64,000 nucleotides of DNA from Mycobacterium neglectum (GTDB taxonomy: Bacteria > Actinomycetota > Actinomycetes > Mycobacteriales > Mycobacteriaceae), in contig NZ_NVQE01000016.1 in NCBI RefSeq assembly GCF_002591975.1, positions 1 to 64,000 of the forward strand. The letters run 5' to 3'. Under the pieces are notes generated by a model, which was given only the letters and a program-made list of their open reading frames with translations, did not search any database and was not told where the DNA came from. Position 1 is the first letter of the stretch, and each line of letters starts with the position of its first letter. Positions 50,555-60,034 of this stretch are shown in pieces. Position numbers and translations under genes: made by a program.

Positions 50555-52119
50555 GATGGGGTCTCCCTAACAACTGCGGGGCGGGGGTCGGCTGCGAGCC
50601 CGTCGTGGGCCAGCAGGGCGTCGGACCGCGACAGCGTCGGCCCGTCCGCGAACTGGCTCAGCATCGACCACGGTATTGGCAGCGGCGGCGGGGTGAGTCC
50701 GAGCGCCGTGATCGTCTTCTCGTCACCATCGGTGTCCAGTCCGTAGCGGACGCCGGTGTCGCTGAGCCAGAAGTTGGCTCCGCCGACCGGCGGCATCGCC
50801 GATCCTCCGCCGTCCTGACCGACGGTCTGTACCAGGAAGCCGGAGCCCGGCGTCAGCACGACGCGGTCGGCCGTTGTGCCCGACCCCGCCCCGACCAGAG
50901 CCACCGCGCGAAGCTCATCGGACACCGGAAGTGTTACGCCGGTGCGCAATTGGAGGGTGGCTCCGGTCGCGTCTGCCGGTCGAGTCCACTGCGCGCACGT
51001 CAACGGCGCCTCGGCGGCATCGACGATGGTGACGGGCTCGCGCGGGTAGGCGCCATCGTCAATGGCGCTCGCCACCGGCAGCCGGGCGATGTCGTCGGCC
51101 CCAAGCCGCGGCGGCTGGTTCAGCCCATACGAATTCGTATTGCGCAGTATCGCGGCGACCACCGGTGAAATCGGTTGCAGCCCTTGACGAAGAACCGCGT
51201 AGTGCTGCAGCGAGTTGTCGGCGCCGAACGATGTCACGACCGCACCGACCGGTGCGGGTAGCGGCAGTGAGTAGCTCGTCGGTTCACCCGCGCCCGGCAG
51301 GATCGGGGCGCTCAGCGCGGGGGCCTCAGGTATCGCATTGAACAGTCCCGGCGCGATGGAACGGCCGGCGGGAGCCTCCGACCCGAGGCCGAGCGCGCCG
51401 GTGACCGCACGGTCGTCGAGATCGATGGTGCTGCGACGGCCGTCCCACAGCAGCCACGTGCCCGCGTTCGGCCCCGTCTCGTTGGCGACGAGGATGGCCT
51501 CGTTACTCGGAAGCGCCGCGGCGCGTTCGCCGCCGTCGGTGAGCGGGGCGGCAATCAACGTCACACCCGCCGCCGGCCCCGAGGTTCCGTCGCACACGGT
51601 CCAGTCCGCATCGCCGGTCGTGTTCTGCACCATACGTTCTGGCGCACCGGGGATACCGATCAGGTTGCCCCGCGCGAACTGGTCGATCTCGCTGGTCTTG
51701 ACGGTGGTCGGGTTGTCGGGCCGACCGGCGATGAGGCGCGCCGACGTCAGGTTGAGCACCGGATGCAACTGGTCGCCGAGACGAACGTAGAGCGCCGACG
51801 TGGTGCGGTCGGCGAGAATCGCATCGTTACCCGCCACCCCGCCGGGCCTGATGAGCGAGAAGACGAAGCAACCGGCGAGCCCGGTGATGAGCACCAGCGC
51901 CCCGACGAGGACCGCACGTGACTGCGTCCGCAGCGGGTCGACGAGCATGCGGGTGTCGTGCAGGGCGACGCCGGATGCGATGCGCCGCATGATGAACCGC
52001 CAGCCCGACACCTGGTGGCGGGTGACGAACCCGCGCCGATAGACGACACGGTCGGGGTTCTCGTTGACCGGCGTTCGGGACGTGAACTCGCGGCGGTCAC
52101 CCCCTTCGGTGCCGCTCAT
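50551..52119 (-). CDS. eccB3: ESX-3 secretion component EccB3
   Basis: EccB3 links the membrane complex through a large periplasmic part. The 522-residue protein has a short cytosolic N-terminus ([20 protein letters not shown]), one membrane segment ([20 protein letters not shown]) and a periplasmic domain with repeats such as [20 protein letters not shown] and Cys at TVCDGTSG and PLTCAQW. The ATG overlaps the eccA3 stop as ATGA. Sequence and order match ESX-3 eccB. Confidence 0.95.
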   Translation of the reverse strand: MSGTEGGDRREFTSRTPVNENPDRVVYRRGFVTRHQVSGWRFIMRRIASGVALHDTRMLVDPLRTQSRAVLVGALVLITGLAGCFVFSLIRPGGVAGNDAILADRTTSALYVRLGDQLHPVLNLTSARLIAGRPDNPTTVKTSEIDQFARGNLIGIPGAPERMVQNTTGDADWTVCDGTSGPAAGVTLIAAPLTDGGERAAALPSNEAILVANETGPNAGTWLLWDGRRSTIDLDDRAVTGALGLGSEAPAGRSIAPGLFNAIPEAPALSAPILPGAGEPTSYSLPLPAPVGAVVTSFGADNSLQHYAVLRQGLQPISPVVAAILRNTNSYGLNQPPRLGADDIARLPVASAIDDGAYPREPVTIVDAAEAPLTCAQWTRPADATGATLQLRTGVTLPVSDELRAVALVGAGSGTTADRVVLTPGSGFLVQTVGQDGGGSAMPPVGGANFWLSDTGVRYGLDTDGDEKTITALGLTPPPLPIPWSMLSQFADGPTLSRSDALLAHDGLAADPRPAVVRETPS

Positions 52120-53957
52120 TCGGACACCGCCAGGCCGAGGCCGCGCAGCAACGGGATGGCGGATCTGGTGACGTCCTGGTCGGAGATCGTCATCAGCTCG
52201 TCATCGGTGAAAACGTGGGCTTCGGCGGTGGAACCGCCAGTCGGCGGGAGATGGTCCAGACGGAACTCGCGCTCCTCTTCGGAGCGCTCCACCAGGTTCC
52301 GGACGAACCGGCCGTTACCGGCGATGTCGAGGTTGCGCCTCTCCACCCCGTTGGCGTCGGGGGTGGAGGCGGAGGCCAGTTGGCCGAACAGCGACTCCAT
52401 GTGCTCCAAGGCCGCCGGCTCGAAGACACTGTCGCGCTTCTCGGCCATGCGCATTGCGATCTCCACCAGTTCATGCGGCGAGTACGACGGGAAGTCGATG
52501 CTGCGCGTGAACCGCGAGCGCAGCCCCTCGTTGGTGTCGAGGAACGCGTCAAGGTCCTTGCGGTATCCAGCGACGATGACGACCAGCCGCTCGCGGTCGT
52601 TCTCCATGCGTGCCAGCAGTGTGTCGATAGCGACGAGGCCGAAGTCGTTCTTCGCACCGGTCGACACCAGCGCGTAGGCCTCGTCGAGGAACAGCACGCC
52701 GTCCAGCGCGCTGTCGATGATGCCGTTGGTCTTGGCCTCGGTCTCGCCGATGTGCTGGCCGATCAGGTCGGCGCGGTGCACCTCGCGCACCGTCTCCTTC
52801 TTGAGAATGCCCAGCCCGCAATAGATCTTGGCGACGACGCGCGCGATCGTCGTCTTACCGGTGCCGGGCGGGCCTGCGAACACGAGGTGGTTGGCGCGGT
52901 TGGCCACGGTCAGCCCGCGCTCCTGACGACGGATCGCCATGGCGACCGAACTCTTGAGCCGGGCCACCTGATACTTGACCTCTTCGAGGCCGATGAACTC
53001 GGCGAGTTCGGCCTCGGCCTCGATCAGCAGGTGGGCCTTGCGCTCCTTGGCACCGGGATCGACGAAATCGGTTTCGGTCGGCTCCGTGTCGGGATCCCAC
53101 GGGTCCGAACGGGCTTCGATCCTGGCGGCAGTCGTCGGCACGATGCCGCACGACGTATCCGAGATCGCCGTCTCGACCTCGTCGTTCTCGGGGTTGGCGG
53201 CGTAGAGCTCGGCCAGCACATCGGCAGCGTCGAGGTCTTCACCCTGTGCGCGCAGTGACAGCGCCTTGGCCAGCGCGCCATCGACGGCGGCGACGTCCAC
53301 GGGCCCGGCGGGGTCCTCCAGATACGACAGCGCCGGGGCGAACATGCCCAGCCTGGCCAGCGCGGTGCCAAGGGCGATGCGCACGGCATGGGCATACTTC
53401 TCGTCGAGCTTCGAATCGTTGACGATCGGGGTGAGCAGCCGCACCACGTCCGACCAGCGCTCGGTCCGGTAGTACATGGCCACCCGCACCCACCGCGCCT
53501 CCAGCCAGCTCGGACGGCGCTCGATGAGCGGACCGACCAGATTGTCGGCGGCCGCATACTCGCCGGAGTCGCAGAGGGTGACGGCGTAGGCCAACTGGAA
53601 GTCGTCAGGCGTCGACGCCGCGAACTGCAGATACAACCCGGTGTCGTAGTCGAACACCAGATCGCCGTCGGCGAGGTCAACCTCGCGCTGCAGCACACCC
53701 GCCGACGTGACCGTCTGCCACACAGCTTCGATCACCCGCGCGCTGGTATCGCCCGCGGCGGCCAGACCCGTCCACGCGTCGCACTGCTCACGGGCGATTC
53801 GGGTGAGCTCGGCAAATCCGGCCCGCGCTGCCGAGAGGTCCGGCGGGCGGCGCCGATCGTGCACCGATAAGCCCAGCGCGCGGCAGCAGGTCGCAAATCG
53901 ACTGACGACGTCACTGTCGACGCGCGAAGTCGCAGCAAAGTCCGTTGGTAGAGGCAC
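52116..53957 (-). CDS. eccA3: ESX-3 AAA+ ATPase EccA3
   Basis: The first gene of the ESX-3 operon, 613 residues. The N-terminal TPR-like domain (about 1-280) is followed by a CbbX-type AAA+ domain with Walker A VFAGPPGTGKTTIARV (near residue 364), Walker B GVLFLDEAYAL and an arginine-finger region LRSRFTRSI. EccA helps release PE-PPE from EspG. The start is GTG 53957, with GGGGGAG about 11 bases upstream. The upstream 107 bases hold a TAACTT-rich operator-like region. Confidence 0.95.
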   Translation of the reverse strand: MPLPTDFAATSRVDSDVVSRFATCCRALGLSVHDRRRPPDLSAARAGFAELTRIAREQCDAWTGLAAAGDTSARVIEAVWQTVTSAGVLQREVDLADGDLVFDYDTGLYLQFAASTPDDFQLAYAVTLCDSGEYAAADNLVGPLIERRPSWLEARWVRVAMYYRTERWSDVVRLLTPIVNDSKLDEKYAHAVRIALGTALARLGMFAPALSYLEDPAGPVDVAAVDGALAKALSLRAQGEDLDAADVLAELYAANPENDEVETAISDTSCGIVPTTAARIEARSDPWDPDTEPTETDFVDPGAKERKAHLLIEAEAELAEFIGLEEVKYQVARLKSSVAMAIRRQERGLTVANRANHLVFAGPPGTGKTTIARVVAKIYCGLGILKKETVREVHRADLIGQHIGETEAKTNGIIDSALDGVLFLDEAYALVSTGAKNDFGLVAIDTLLARMENDRERLVVIVAGYRKDLDAFLDTNEGLRSRFTRSIDFPSYSPHELVEIAMRMAEKRDSVFEPAALEHMESLFGQLASASTPDANGVERRNLDIAGNGRFVRNLVERSEEEREFRLDHLPPTGGSTAEAHVFTDDELMTISDQDVTRSAIPLLRGLGLAVSE

Positions 53958-53979
53958 GCGCGGTTGTCTCCCCCGTAAA

Positions 53980-54023
53980 TTATGGCAGGCTAACTTTCGC
54001 CAAAAGTTAGCATTGCATAACTT
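53980..54023. promoter_or_regulatory. TAACTT inverted-repeat region upstream of ESX-3, candidate IdeR-type box
   Basis: GCTAACTTT (53989-53997) and AAAGTTAGC (54003-54011) are perfect 9-bp arms, followed by TAACTT (54018-54023). This makes three alternating TAACTT half-sites. Bases 53980-53998 match 14 of 19 positions of the IdeR consensus TWAGGTWAGSCTWACCTWA. ESX-3 is known to be iron- and zinc-controlled (IdeR, Zur) in M. tuberculosis. The site is 20-70 bases before the eccA3 start. Binding is not shown. Confidence 0.5.
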
Positions 54024-54064
54024 AACTGTCGAGACGCACGGTCCTGGCTAGGAGGTGACTCCCC

Positions 54065-54961
54065 TCACCCCTTGATCGCACCGACCAGGCTGATTGTGCT
54101 GGTCATGGTGCCCGCGTCGGATTTCGGCGACGGCACTGGTCTGCCGAGCGCCCGCAGATAGTCCGACAACGGCGTCACTTCCGATCGCCAGCCCCGCACA
54201 CCGAACCACTGAGCGGCGGGTTCATCTTGCTCGTTGTACACAAGCTGGAAGAACGGGCCTCCGTGCGCCGAGCTATCGCCACGCTCTTCCTCTTGTTGTC
54301 TGGCGGTGAATTCCTCGGGGTCCATCGGCACGGATTCCTCGACCGCGACGTGGCTTCCCGACGCGGACAGCGCGTCGATGCCGGCGAACAACGCAACCTG
54401 CGCGGTCGCGGGCAGATAGATCAATAGGCCTTCGGCGATCCAGGCGGTCGGTGACGAGGGGTCGAAACCGTGCTCCAGCAGTGCCCGCGGCCAGTCGTCA
54501 CGCAGGTCGACGGCGACCGCACGGCGCTCGGCGGTGGGCCGGACCCCGGCCAGGGCGGCTCGCTTGAAGTCCAGGACCTGCGGCTGATCGAGTTCGAACA
54601 CGACGGTCTTGTCGGGCCAGTCCAGCCGGTAGGCACGCGAGTCCAGGCCGGCCGCCAGCAGGACGATCTGCCGGACCCCCGCTGTGGCGGCCCGGCTGAA
54701 GTAGGTGTCGAAGTATCGCGTGCGCACGCCCTGGAAGTTCACGAAGTCGGCGCCGAACTCGGACTTCAACGCGTGCTCGGGCGCCGCGCCGTCGAGCAGG
54801 TCGGCCCACTGGCCGCCCACTGCGCGACAGAAGATCTCCGCGAACGGATCGACGGCGACCGGGTCGGGCTTCTGCGCCTCCAGCGCCCGCGCCGCCGCGA
54901 CGAACAAGGCCGTCGACCCGACGCTGGTCGTGATGTCCCAGGTGTCGTTATCGGTACGCAT
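54065..54961 (-). CDS. S-adenosylmethionine-dependent methyltransferase (Rv0281-like)
   Basis: The ATG at 54961 gives 298 residues of the LCM/PF04072-type methyltransferase family, which is expanded in mycobacteria. Motifs are [37 protein letters not shown] ([17 protein letters not shown]), [17 protein letters not shown] and [12 protein letters not shown]. Matches Rv0281 (302 aa, recalled), which precedes eccA3 in M. tuberculosis. The methyl acceptor is not known. It is preceded by a gap of 49 bases and its stop is near the ESX-3 upstream region. Confidence 0.9.
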   Translation of the reverse strand: MRTDNDTWDITTSVGSTALFVAAARALEAQKPDPVAVDPFAEIFCRAVGGQWADLLDGAAPEHALKSEFGADFVNFQGVRTRYFDTYFSRAATAGVRQIVLLAAGLDSRAYRLDWPDKTVVFELDQPQVLDFKRAALAGVRPTAERRAVAVDLRDDWPRALLEHGFDPSSPTAWIAEGLLIYLPATAQVALFAGIDALSASGSHVAVEESVPMDPEEFTARQQEEERGDSSAHGGPFFQLVYNEQDEPAAQWFGVRGWRSEVTPLSDYLRALGRPVPSPKSDAGTMTSTISLVGAIKG

Positions 54962-55010
54962 GTACCCGTTTCTACGCCGCCAATCTGACAACCTGCTGGG
55001 TGCGTGCCCG

Positions 55011-55907
55011 CTAGGTCAGCGGGCGCCCGGTGCGCATCCGCCAGTCGAGATCGCGCAGCATCCAGTTGAAGGGGAACCGCCGGACGAACCGGGGCATCAC
55101 CATGTTGACGGCCCCGATCGCCGCCATCACCCGATTGAACCTGCGCTGCCTGACCGCATCCCAGGGCAGGCGCATCTCGTCGCGGAACCGTTGCGGCAGA
55201 AAGCCGGTCGTGAAGAACAAGTTGACGGCGTCCAACCGTGTCTGCAACGGACGCGGCAGAGTGGCATTGCCGACCCGGCCGGCCGCGATCGGCCACAGAT
55301 ACTCGTGGACGGCGTCATCGATGTTGATCTGGTCGAGTGAGGACCGCCAATACTCGTCGAACGCCTTGCGGTCGGCGGGCCACATCTCCGCGGGGACCTG
55401 CAACGTCGTACCGAGCGTCATGCCTTCCCGATAGTGGCGGTCCGCGGCCTCGTCGTCCATCTCGCCGACGAAGATGCGATGGACGTCGACAAATCCCTTG
55501 TAGAGGCATGCCGCCACCCACATCTGCAGGTCTTTGTCGAAGGCGTTGTACTGCACAGGGCTGTCGGGCTTCGAGTAGACCTCGGCGTGAGATCTGTTCA
55601 CCGCGCGGCGGTACGCCTTTTTCTGGTCGTCGCTGCCCGAGAGTGCGACCGCGAGATAGGTGAAGGTGGTCCGCGCACGCTTGACGGGGTGCCGGTCCGC
55701 TCGACCGGTTTCAACCCGGCTGTCCTTGACGCCGTAGCCGACGCCTGGGCGAGCGAGCTCCATGATCACGTTGGCGCCGCCGGACAACAGCCCGATGAAC
55801 GCGGCGTCATCGGATCTGTACATCCAGCGGGGCGGCCGCCTGCCGCCCGGAATCACCGGATCGTTCAGCGGACGCTCGACGTGGTCGATCGGCTCTCTGA
55901 CCGTCAT
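55011..55907 (-). CDS. DUF2236/oxygenase-MpaB-like protein (Rv0276-like)
   Basis: The ATG at 55907 gives 298 residues; the frame reaching 56126 is not favoured because the upstream part is antisense to the next gene. The DUF2236 core is [20 protein letters not shown], then [36 protein letters not shown] and [24 protein letters not shown] ([20 protein letters not shown]). The RxxH-like and His residues of this group can bind b-type haem, as in latex-clearing enzymes; substrate unknown. Matches Rv0276 in kind and location (306 aa, recalled). Divergent from the TetR gene. Confidence 0.82.
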   Translation of the reverse strand: MTVREPIDHVERPLNDPVIPGGRRPPRWMYRSDDAAFIGLLSGGANVIMELARPGVGYGVKDSRVETGRADRHPVKRARTTFTYLAVALSGSDDQKKAYRRAVNRSHAEVYSKPDSPVQYNAFDKDLQMWVAACLYKGFVDVHRIFVGEMDDEAADRHYREGMTLGTTLQVPAEMWPADRKAFDEYWRSSLDQINIDDAVHEYLWPIAAGRVGNATLPRPLQTRLDAVNLFFTTGFLPQRFRDEMRLPWDAVRQRRFNRVMAAIGAVNMVMPRFVRRFPFNWMLRDLDWRMRTGRPLT

Positions 55908-55980
55908 TGGTCGGCCCCTATCGGCGAATGTGAGAACGTGTGTTTCCTGATCTTGCCTCGCAGAGCTGACGGGTGTCAAG

Positions 55981-56607
55981 ATGGCACTCATGGCACAGGT
56001 GCGTCCGTATCGCGGCGTCGGCGCGGGGGAACGTGTCGCCGGGCGGCGCCGAGCGCTGCTGGACGCCGGCCTGGAACTGCTCGGCGCCGCGGGCAAAGAC
56101 CCCGCCGAACTGACTGTGCGCGCCATCTGCGGGCAGGCCGGTCTGGGGGTCAGGTACTTCTACGAGAGCTTCACCGACAAGGACCAGTTCGTCGGGGCGG
56201 TCTTCGACTCGGTGATCGCCGAGATCGCCGCGACCACCCAGGCCGCCGTTTCCTCGGCACCGCCTGACGAGCAGGCCCGCGCGGCGATGGCCAACATCGT
56301 GCGCACCGTCTCCGCCGATACCCGGATAGGTCGCCTGCTGTTCAACGTCGAGTTGTCCAACACCGTGATCGTGCGCAAACGCGCGGAGTCGTCGGCGTTG
56401 TTCGCCGCGTTGCTCTTTGCGCACGCCGGTGCACACGGGGCGGTGGAAAACGACCGCGTCAAGGCCGCATCGCATTTCACGGTGGGCGGGGTCGGGCAGA
56501 CGATCAGCACATGGCTGTCCGGTGACGTCAAGCTCGACCACCACGAACTGGTCGATGTGCTGGCTGCGATGATCGACCAGCTGGCGGCCATGCCGCCACA
56601 GACCTAG
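55981..56607 (+). CDS. TetR-family regulator (Rv0275c-like)
   Basis: A 208-residue regulator with the N-terminal helix-turn-helix RALLDAGLELLGAAGKDPAE, LTVRAICGQAGLGVRYFYES, FTDKDQFVGAVF, i.e. the TetR motif with YFYESF. The ligand domain follows. ATG 55981 or 55990 is the start. It is divergent from the DUF2236 gene (73-base gap, likely operator) and overlaps the convergent VOC gene by four bases. Rv0275c has this position in M. tuberculosis (recalled). Confidence 0.9.
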   Translation: MALMAQVRPYRGVGAGERVAGRRRALLDAGLELLGAAGKDPAELTVRAICGQAGLGVRYFYESFTDKDQFVGAVFDSVIAEIAATTQAAVSSAPPDEQARAAMANIVRTVSADTRIGRLLFNVELSNTVIVRKRAESSALFAALLFAHAGAHGAVENDRVKAASHFTVGGVGQTISTWLSGDVKLDHHELVDVLAAMIDQLAAMPPQT

Positions 56608-57179
56608 ACGGTCACCCTTGGCCGGCGATCCGCCGCGGTCTTGGGCGTGGTGACGGTGTCGCTCTCGGTGAATTCCTTGGTCCAGCAGGCGAACTCAAGC
56701 GTGATGCCGTCAGGGTCCAAGAAATAGAACGACCGCACGTATACGCCCGGGTGCACCGTCGCGGCGACCTGCTGCTTGCTCTCGTCATGATTGAGCACCG
56801 GGCCGACGCGCACGCCCTTGTCCTTCAGGCGCTGTCGATAATCGTCGAACTTCTCCGCAGGTACGTGAAACGCCAGGTGATTCATTGTGCTCACCGCGCT
56901 GACGATGTCACCGATACCCGGAATCGCCTCGGGTGACGAGATTCCCGGAACACGGTCAGGTGCATCGGCGAACCAGAAGAAGGCCACACAATCACCGTTG
57001 CCTGCGTCGAAGAAGAAGTGTTGTCCCATGCCACCAGGCAGGTCGAGCGACTTGATCAATGGCATGCCAAGGACATTGCTGTAAAAGTCGACTGTCTTCG
57101 CCATATCCGAGCACACGAGTGCGACGTGGTTGATTCCGCCCAGTTCAAACTCGGAATTCGGATTGTTCGGCTTGATCAT
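56604..57179 (-). CDS. VOC-fold glyoxalase/dioxygenase-type protein (Rv0274-like)
   Basis: A 191-residue protein with the vicinal oxygen chelate fold: GINHVALVCSDMAKTVDFYS (first metal His), MNHLAFHVPAEKFDDYRQRL (second), and LDPDGITLEFACWTKEF with the C-terminal Glu. A metal site of two His and one Glu is likely, as in glyoxalase I and extradiol dioxygenases. Matches Rv0274 (193 aa, recalled). It is divergent from a TetR gene with a shared 78-base control region, so this TetR probably represses it. Confidence 0.88.
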   Translation of the reverse strand: MIKPNNPNSEFELGGINHVALVCSDMAKTVDFYSNVLGMPLIKSLDLPGGMGQHFFFDAGNGDCVAFFWFADAPDRVPGISSPEAIPGIGDIVSAVSTMNHLAFHVPAEKFDDYRQRLKDKGVRVGPVLNHDESKQQVAATVHPGVYVRSFYFLDPDGITLEFACWTKEFTESDTVTTPKTAADRRPRVTV

Positions 57180-57210
57180 TTCCGGCTGCTCCTCTAGTCA
57201 AGCTCGATTT

Positions 57211-57232
57211 CTGAATCTAACATCAGGTTCAG
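57211..57232. promoter_or_regulatory. Imperfect palindrome in the VOC/TetR intergenic region
   Basis: CTGAATC (57211-57217) and GGTTCAG (57226-57232) match in six of seven positions as an inverted repeat with an 8-base spacer. It lies in the 78-base gap between the VOC gene (start 57179, minus) and the TetR gene (start 57258, plus), a usual TetR operator position. Confidence 0.5.
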
Positions 57233-57257
57233 TTTCGATCAAGGTCAAGGAGAGGCC

Positions 57258-57887
57258 GTGACCGTTAGTCCACGCGTGCAGTTTCCGACGCTACGCGGTC
57301 GGCAGACACAGGCGGCGATCGACGCTGGCGCCCGATCGGTGATTGCCCGCAAAGGCATTCTCGCTACGACGATTTCGGACATCGCTGCAGAGGCCGGCAA
57401 GTCCACGGCATCGTTCTACAACTATTATGACTCCAAGGAAGCGATGGTCCGCGAATGGGCCCTGCGGTTCCGTGACGAGGCCAGGGAGCGATCCCGCGCA
57501 GCCGCCGAACCGGGCCTGTCGAACTGGGAACGCTCCTACCAGGCCACCGCCGCGCACTGGCACACGTATCGTCACCAACTTGCCGAGATCATCAGCATCT
57601 CGCAGCTGGCGATGGTCAACGAAGATTTCGCAGAGTACTGGAACGACATCTGTTCGCTGCCGACAGCACTCATCACCCGCATGGTGAAACATGCTCAGCA
57701 ACAAGGCTTCTGCGCCGACGATGAACCACATCTAGTAGCTGTTGCACTGGTGTCGATGCTCAACCAGTTCTGCTACACACAGCTGGCCGGGAACAATGGC
57801 GCTGGGAGCGCCGTCGACGACGAGGCATGCATCATCACGCTTGCCAACGTCTTCTACCGGACGATCTACCACAAGGGGGCGGCATGA
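57258..57887 (+). CDS. TetR-family regulator (Rv0273c-like)
   Basis: A 209-residue regulator starting at GTG 57258. Helix-turn-helix: ATISDIAAEAGKSTASFYNY (after QAAIDAGARSVIARKGILAT), then YDSKEAMVREWALRF. The C-terminal ligand domain is helical with no known sensor motif. Its TGA overlaps the hydrolase ATG (ATGA), so the two are coupled. Matches Rv0273c (206 aa, recalled), with the VOC gene divergent as in M. tuberculosis. Confidence 0.9.
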   Translation: MTVSPRVQFPTLRGRQTQAAIDAGARSVIARKGILATTISDIAAEAGKSTASFYNYYDSKEAMVREWALRFRDEARERSRAAAEPGLSNWERSYQATAAHWHTYRHQLAEIISISQLAMVNEDFAEYWNDICSLPTALITRMVKHAQQQGFCADDEPHLVAVALVSMLNQFCYTQLAGNNGAGSAVDDEACIITLANVFYRTIYHKGAA

Positions 57888-59026
57888 CCAGGACACCGGC
57901 GAGCGGCGGAACTCCGGGTGTCACACGCGAATTCGTCGGATTACCGTCGCCCACCGCGCGCCGTGCAGGCGCGGGCGGGAACCCGTGTCAGGGCGTCTAC
58001 TACCGCGGCGTTGGGCGCAAACCGAAGGTGGCGATGATCGCCACGCACTATCAGATCGACTTCTCCGAACACTATCTCGCTGACTACATGGCGACCCGCG
58101 GCATCGGATTCCTCGGCTGGAACACCCGCTACCGGGGATTCGAGAGCAGTTTTCTGCTCGACCACGCGCTGGTCGACATCGGGGTCGGCGTGCGCTGGCT
58201 GCGTGAGGTTCAGGGGGTCGAAACAGTGGTGCTGCTTGGCAATTCCGGTGGCGGCTCACTCATGGCGGCCTATCAGGCGCAGGCCGTCGACCCGCACGTG
58301 ACCCCGCTGGACGGCATGCGGCCCGCGGCGGGTCTTGGCGATCTGCTGCCTGCCGATGGCTATATCGCGAGTGCCGCGCACCCAGGTCGGCCCGAGGTCC
58401 TCACCGCCTGGATGGATGCGGCCGTCGTCAACGAAAGCGATGCGGTCACCAGTGATCCCGCGCTCGATCTGTTCAACCCGGAGAACGGGCCACCGTTCAC
58501 CGCCGACTTCGTCGCGCGCTATCGGGGAGCACAGATCGAACGCAACAACGCCATCACCGACTGGGCCGAAACCGAGCTCAAGCGCGTCCACGCCGCCGGT
58601 TTCTCGGACCGGCCGTTCACGGTGATGCGAACGTGGGCCGACCCGCGCATGGTCGACCCCACCCTGGAACCCACCAAGCGGCCCGCCAACATGTGTTACG
58701 CGGGCGTACCGATCAAAGCCAACCGATCAGCACACGGCATCGCGGCGGCGTGCACGCTGCGCAGCTGGATCGGCATGTGGAGCCTGCGGCATGCTCAGAC
58801 CCGCGCCGAACCGCATTTGGCGCGCCTGACGTGTCCCGCGCTGGTCATCAATGCCGAGCAGGACACCGGCGTGTACCCATCCGACGCCAAACGCATCTAC
58901 GACGCACTGGCCAGTGACGACAAGTCGCAGTGCTCGATCGACACCGATCACTACTTCGTCAGCCCGGGTGCGCGTAGCGAGAAGGCCGATACCATCGCCA
59001 AGTGGATCGCGAAGAGGTGGCGCTAA
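57884..59026 (+). CDS. Alpha/beta-hydrolase-type protein (Rv0272c-like)
   Basis: A 380-residue protein with the nucleophile elbow VVLLGNSGGGSLMAAYQAQA (G-x-S-x-G), the oxyanion region MIATHYQIDFSEHYLADYMA, acid in VINAEQDTGVYPSDA and the C-terminal His in SIDTDHYFVSPGARS. It is therefore a serine hydrolase of the alpha/beta fold. Rv0272c is recalled as 377 aa and lies next to fadE6, as here. Coupled to the preceding TetR by ATGA. Possible roles include hydrolysis of a lipid-derived ester or CoA thioester. Confidence 0.85.
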   Translation: MTRTPASGGTPGVTREFVGLPSPTARRAGAGGNPCQGVYYRGVGRKPKVAMIATHYQIDFSEHYLADYMATRGIGFLGWNTRYRGFESSFLLDHALVDIGVGVRWLREVQGVETVVLLGNSGGGSLMAAYQAQAVDPHVTPLDGMRPAAGLGDLLPADGYIASAAHPGRPEVLTAWMDAAVVNESDAVTSDPALDLFNPENGPPFTADFVARYRGAQIERNNAITDWAETELKRVHAAGFSDRPFTVMRTWADPRMVDPTLEPTKRPANMCYAGVPIKANRSAHGIAAACTLRSWIGMWSLRHAQTRAEPHLARLTCPALVINAEQDTGVYPSDAKRIYDALASDDKSQCSIDTDHYFVSPGARSEKADTIAKWIAKRWR

Positions 59027-59994
59027 GAGTCCTCGCCCATTACGTTCCCGGCGAGAAAGTCACGCAGTTCGTTGCACCAGAAGCGGATTGGCTCGATGTT
59101 CACTACTGCGCCGAGAATGATGACGAGACGTTCTATTCCGAACTCCCCCACGCCGAGGTGATCTGGCACGTGCTGCGGCCGATATCCGGTGCCGACCTCG
59201 AAAAGGCGCAGCGGTGTCGGCTCGTGCACAAGCTCGGCGCAGGCGTCAACACCATCGACGTCGACACCGCGACGCGACTGGGGATCGCGGTGGCGAACAT
59301 GCCCGGCGCCAATGCCGGATCGGTCGCCGAGGGCGCCGTGCTGCTGATGCTTGCGGCACTGCGCCGGCTCACCGAGCTCGACCGCGCCACGCGCGACGGC
59401 AAGGGCTGGCCGTCGGATCCGAGCCTTGGCGAGACCGTGCGTGACATCGGCGGCTGCACCGTGGGACTGGTCGGCTACGGCAACATCGCCAAGGCGGTGG
59501 AGCGGATCGTGGTCGCTATGGGAGCCGACGTCCTGCACACCAGCACTCGCGATGACGGCCTCCCCGGTTGGCGGCCACTAGCCGAACTGCTGTCGGCCAG
59601 CGACATCGTCTCGTTGCACATACCGCTCACCGACGCCACCGCAGGCATGCTGGACGGTGCCGCGCTGGCTGCGATGAAGGCCGACGCGGTGCTGGTGAAC
59701 ACCTCCCGCGGCGCGGTGGTCGACGAGATCGCACTCGTCGATGCCCTGCGGTCGGGCGGCTTGGCGGCAGCGGGCCTGGACGTCTTCGCCGTTGAACCGA
59801 TTCCGGACGACAATCCCCTGCTCACCCTGGCCAATGTGGTGCTCACGCCACACGTCAGCTGGTACACCCGCGACACCATGCGGCGATACCTGGCGGTGGC
59901 TGTCGACAACTGCCGACGCATCCGGGACGGCCGGGAACTCGCCAATGTCGTGAACGGTATCGTGGTTCCCAACCGACCGGTTAATAGGGAATAA
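59002..59994 (+). CDS. D-isomer-specific 2-hydroxyacid dehydrogenase
   Basis: A 330-residue NAD-dependent dehydrogenase. The Rossmann motif is TVGLVGYGNIAKAVERIVVA and the catalytic residues are Arg in LVNTSRGAVVDE, Glu in DVFAVEPIPDDN and His in LTPHVSWYTR. It starts at GTG 59002 (25-base overlap with the hydrolase) or GTG 59017. It reduces or oxidises 2-hydroxyacids such as glyoxylate or phosphoglycerate; which cannot be told. It is not in the M. tuberculosis order I recall, so it looks like a local insertion. Same strand as its neighbours. Confidence 0.9.
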   Translation: MDREEVALRVLAHYVPGEKVTQFVAPEADWLDVHYCAENDDETFYSELPHAEVIWHVLRPISGADLEKAQRCRLVHKLGAGVNTIDVDTATRLGIAVANMPGANAGSVAEGAVLLMLAALRRLTELDRATRDGKGWPSDPSLGETVRDIGGCTVGLVGYGNIAKAVERIVVAMGADVLHTSTRDDGLPGWRPLAELLSASDIVSLHIPLTDATAGMLDGAALAAMKADAVLVNTSRGAVVDEIALVDALRSGGLAAAGLDVFAVEPIPDDNPLLTLANVVLTPHVSWYTRDTMRRYLAVAVDNCRRIRDGRELANVVNGIVVPNRPVNRE

Positions 59995-60034
59995 CCCCCG
60001 CCCCGCAACGCCGCGACAACGAGGTGCAACCGCT

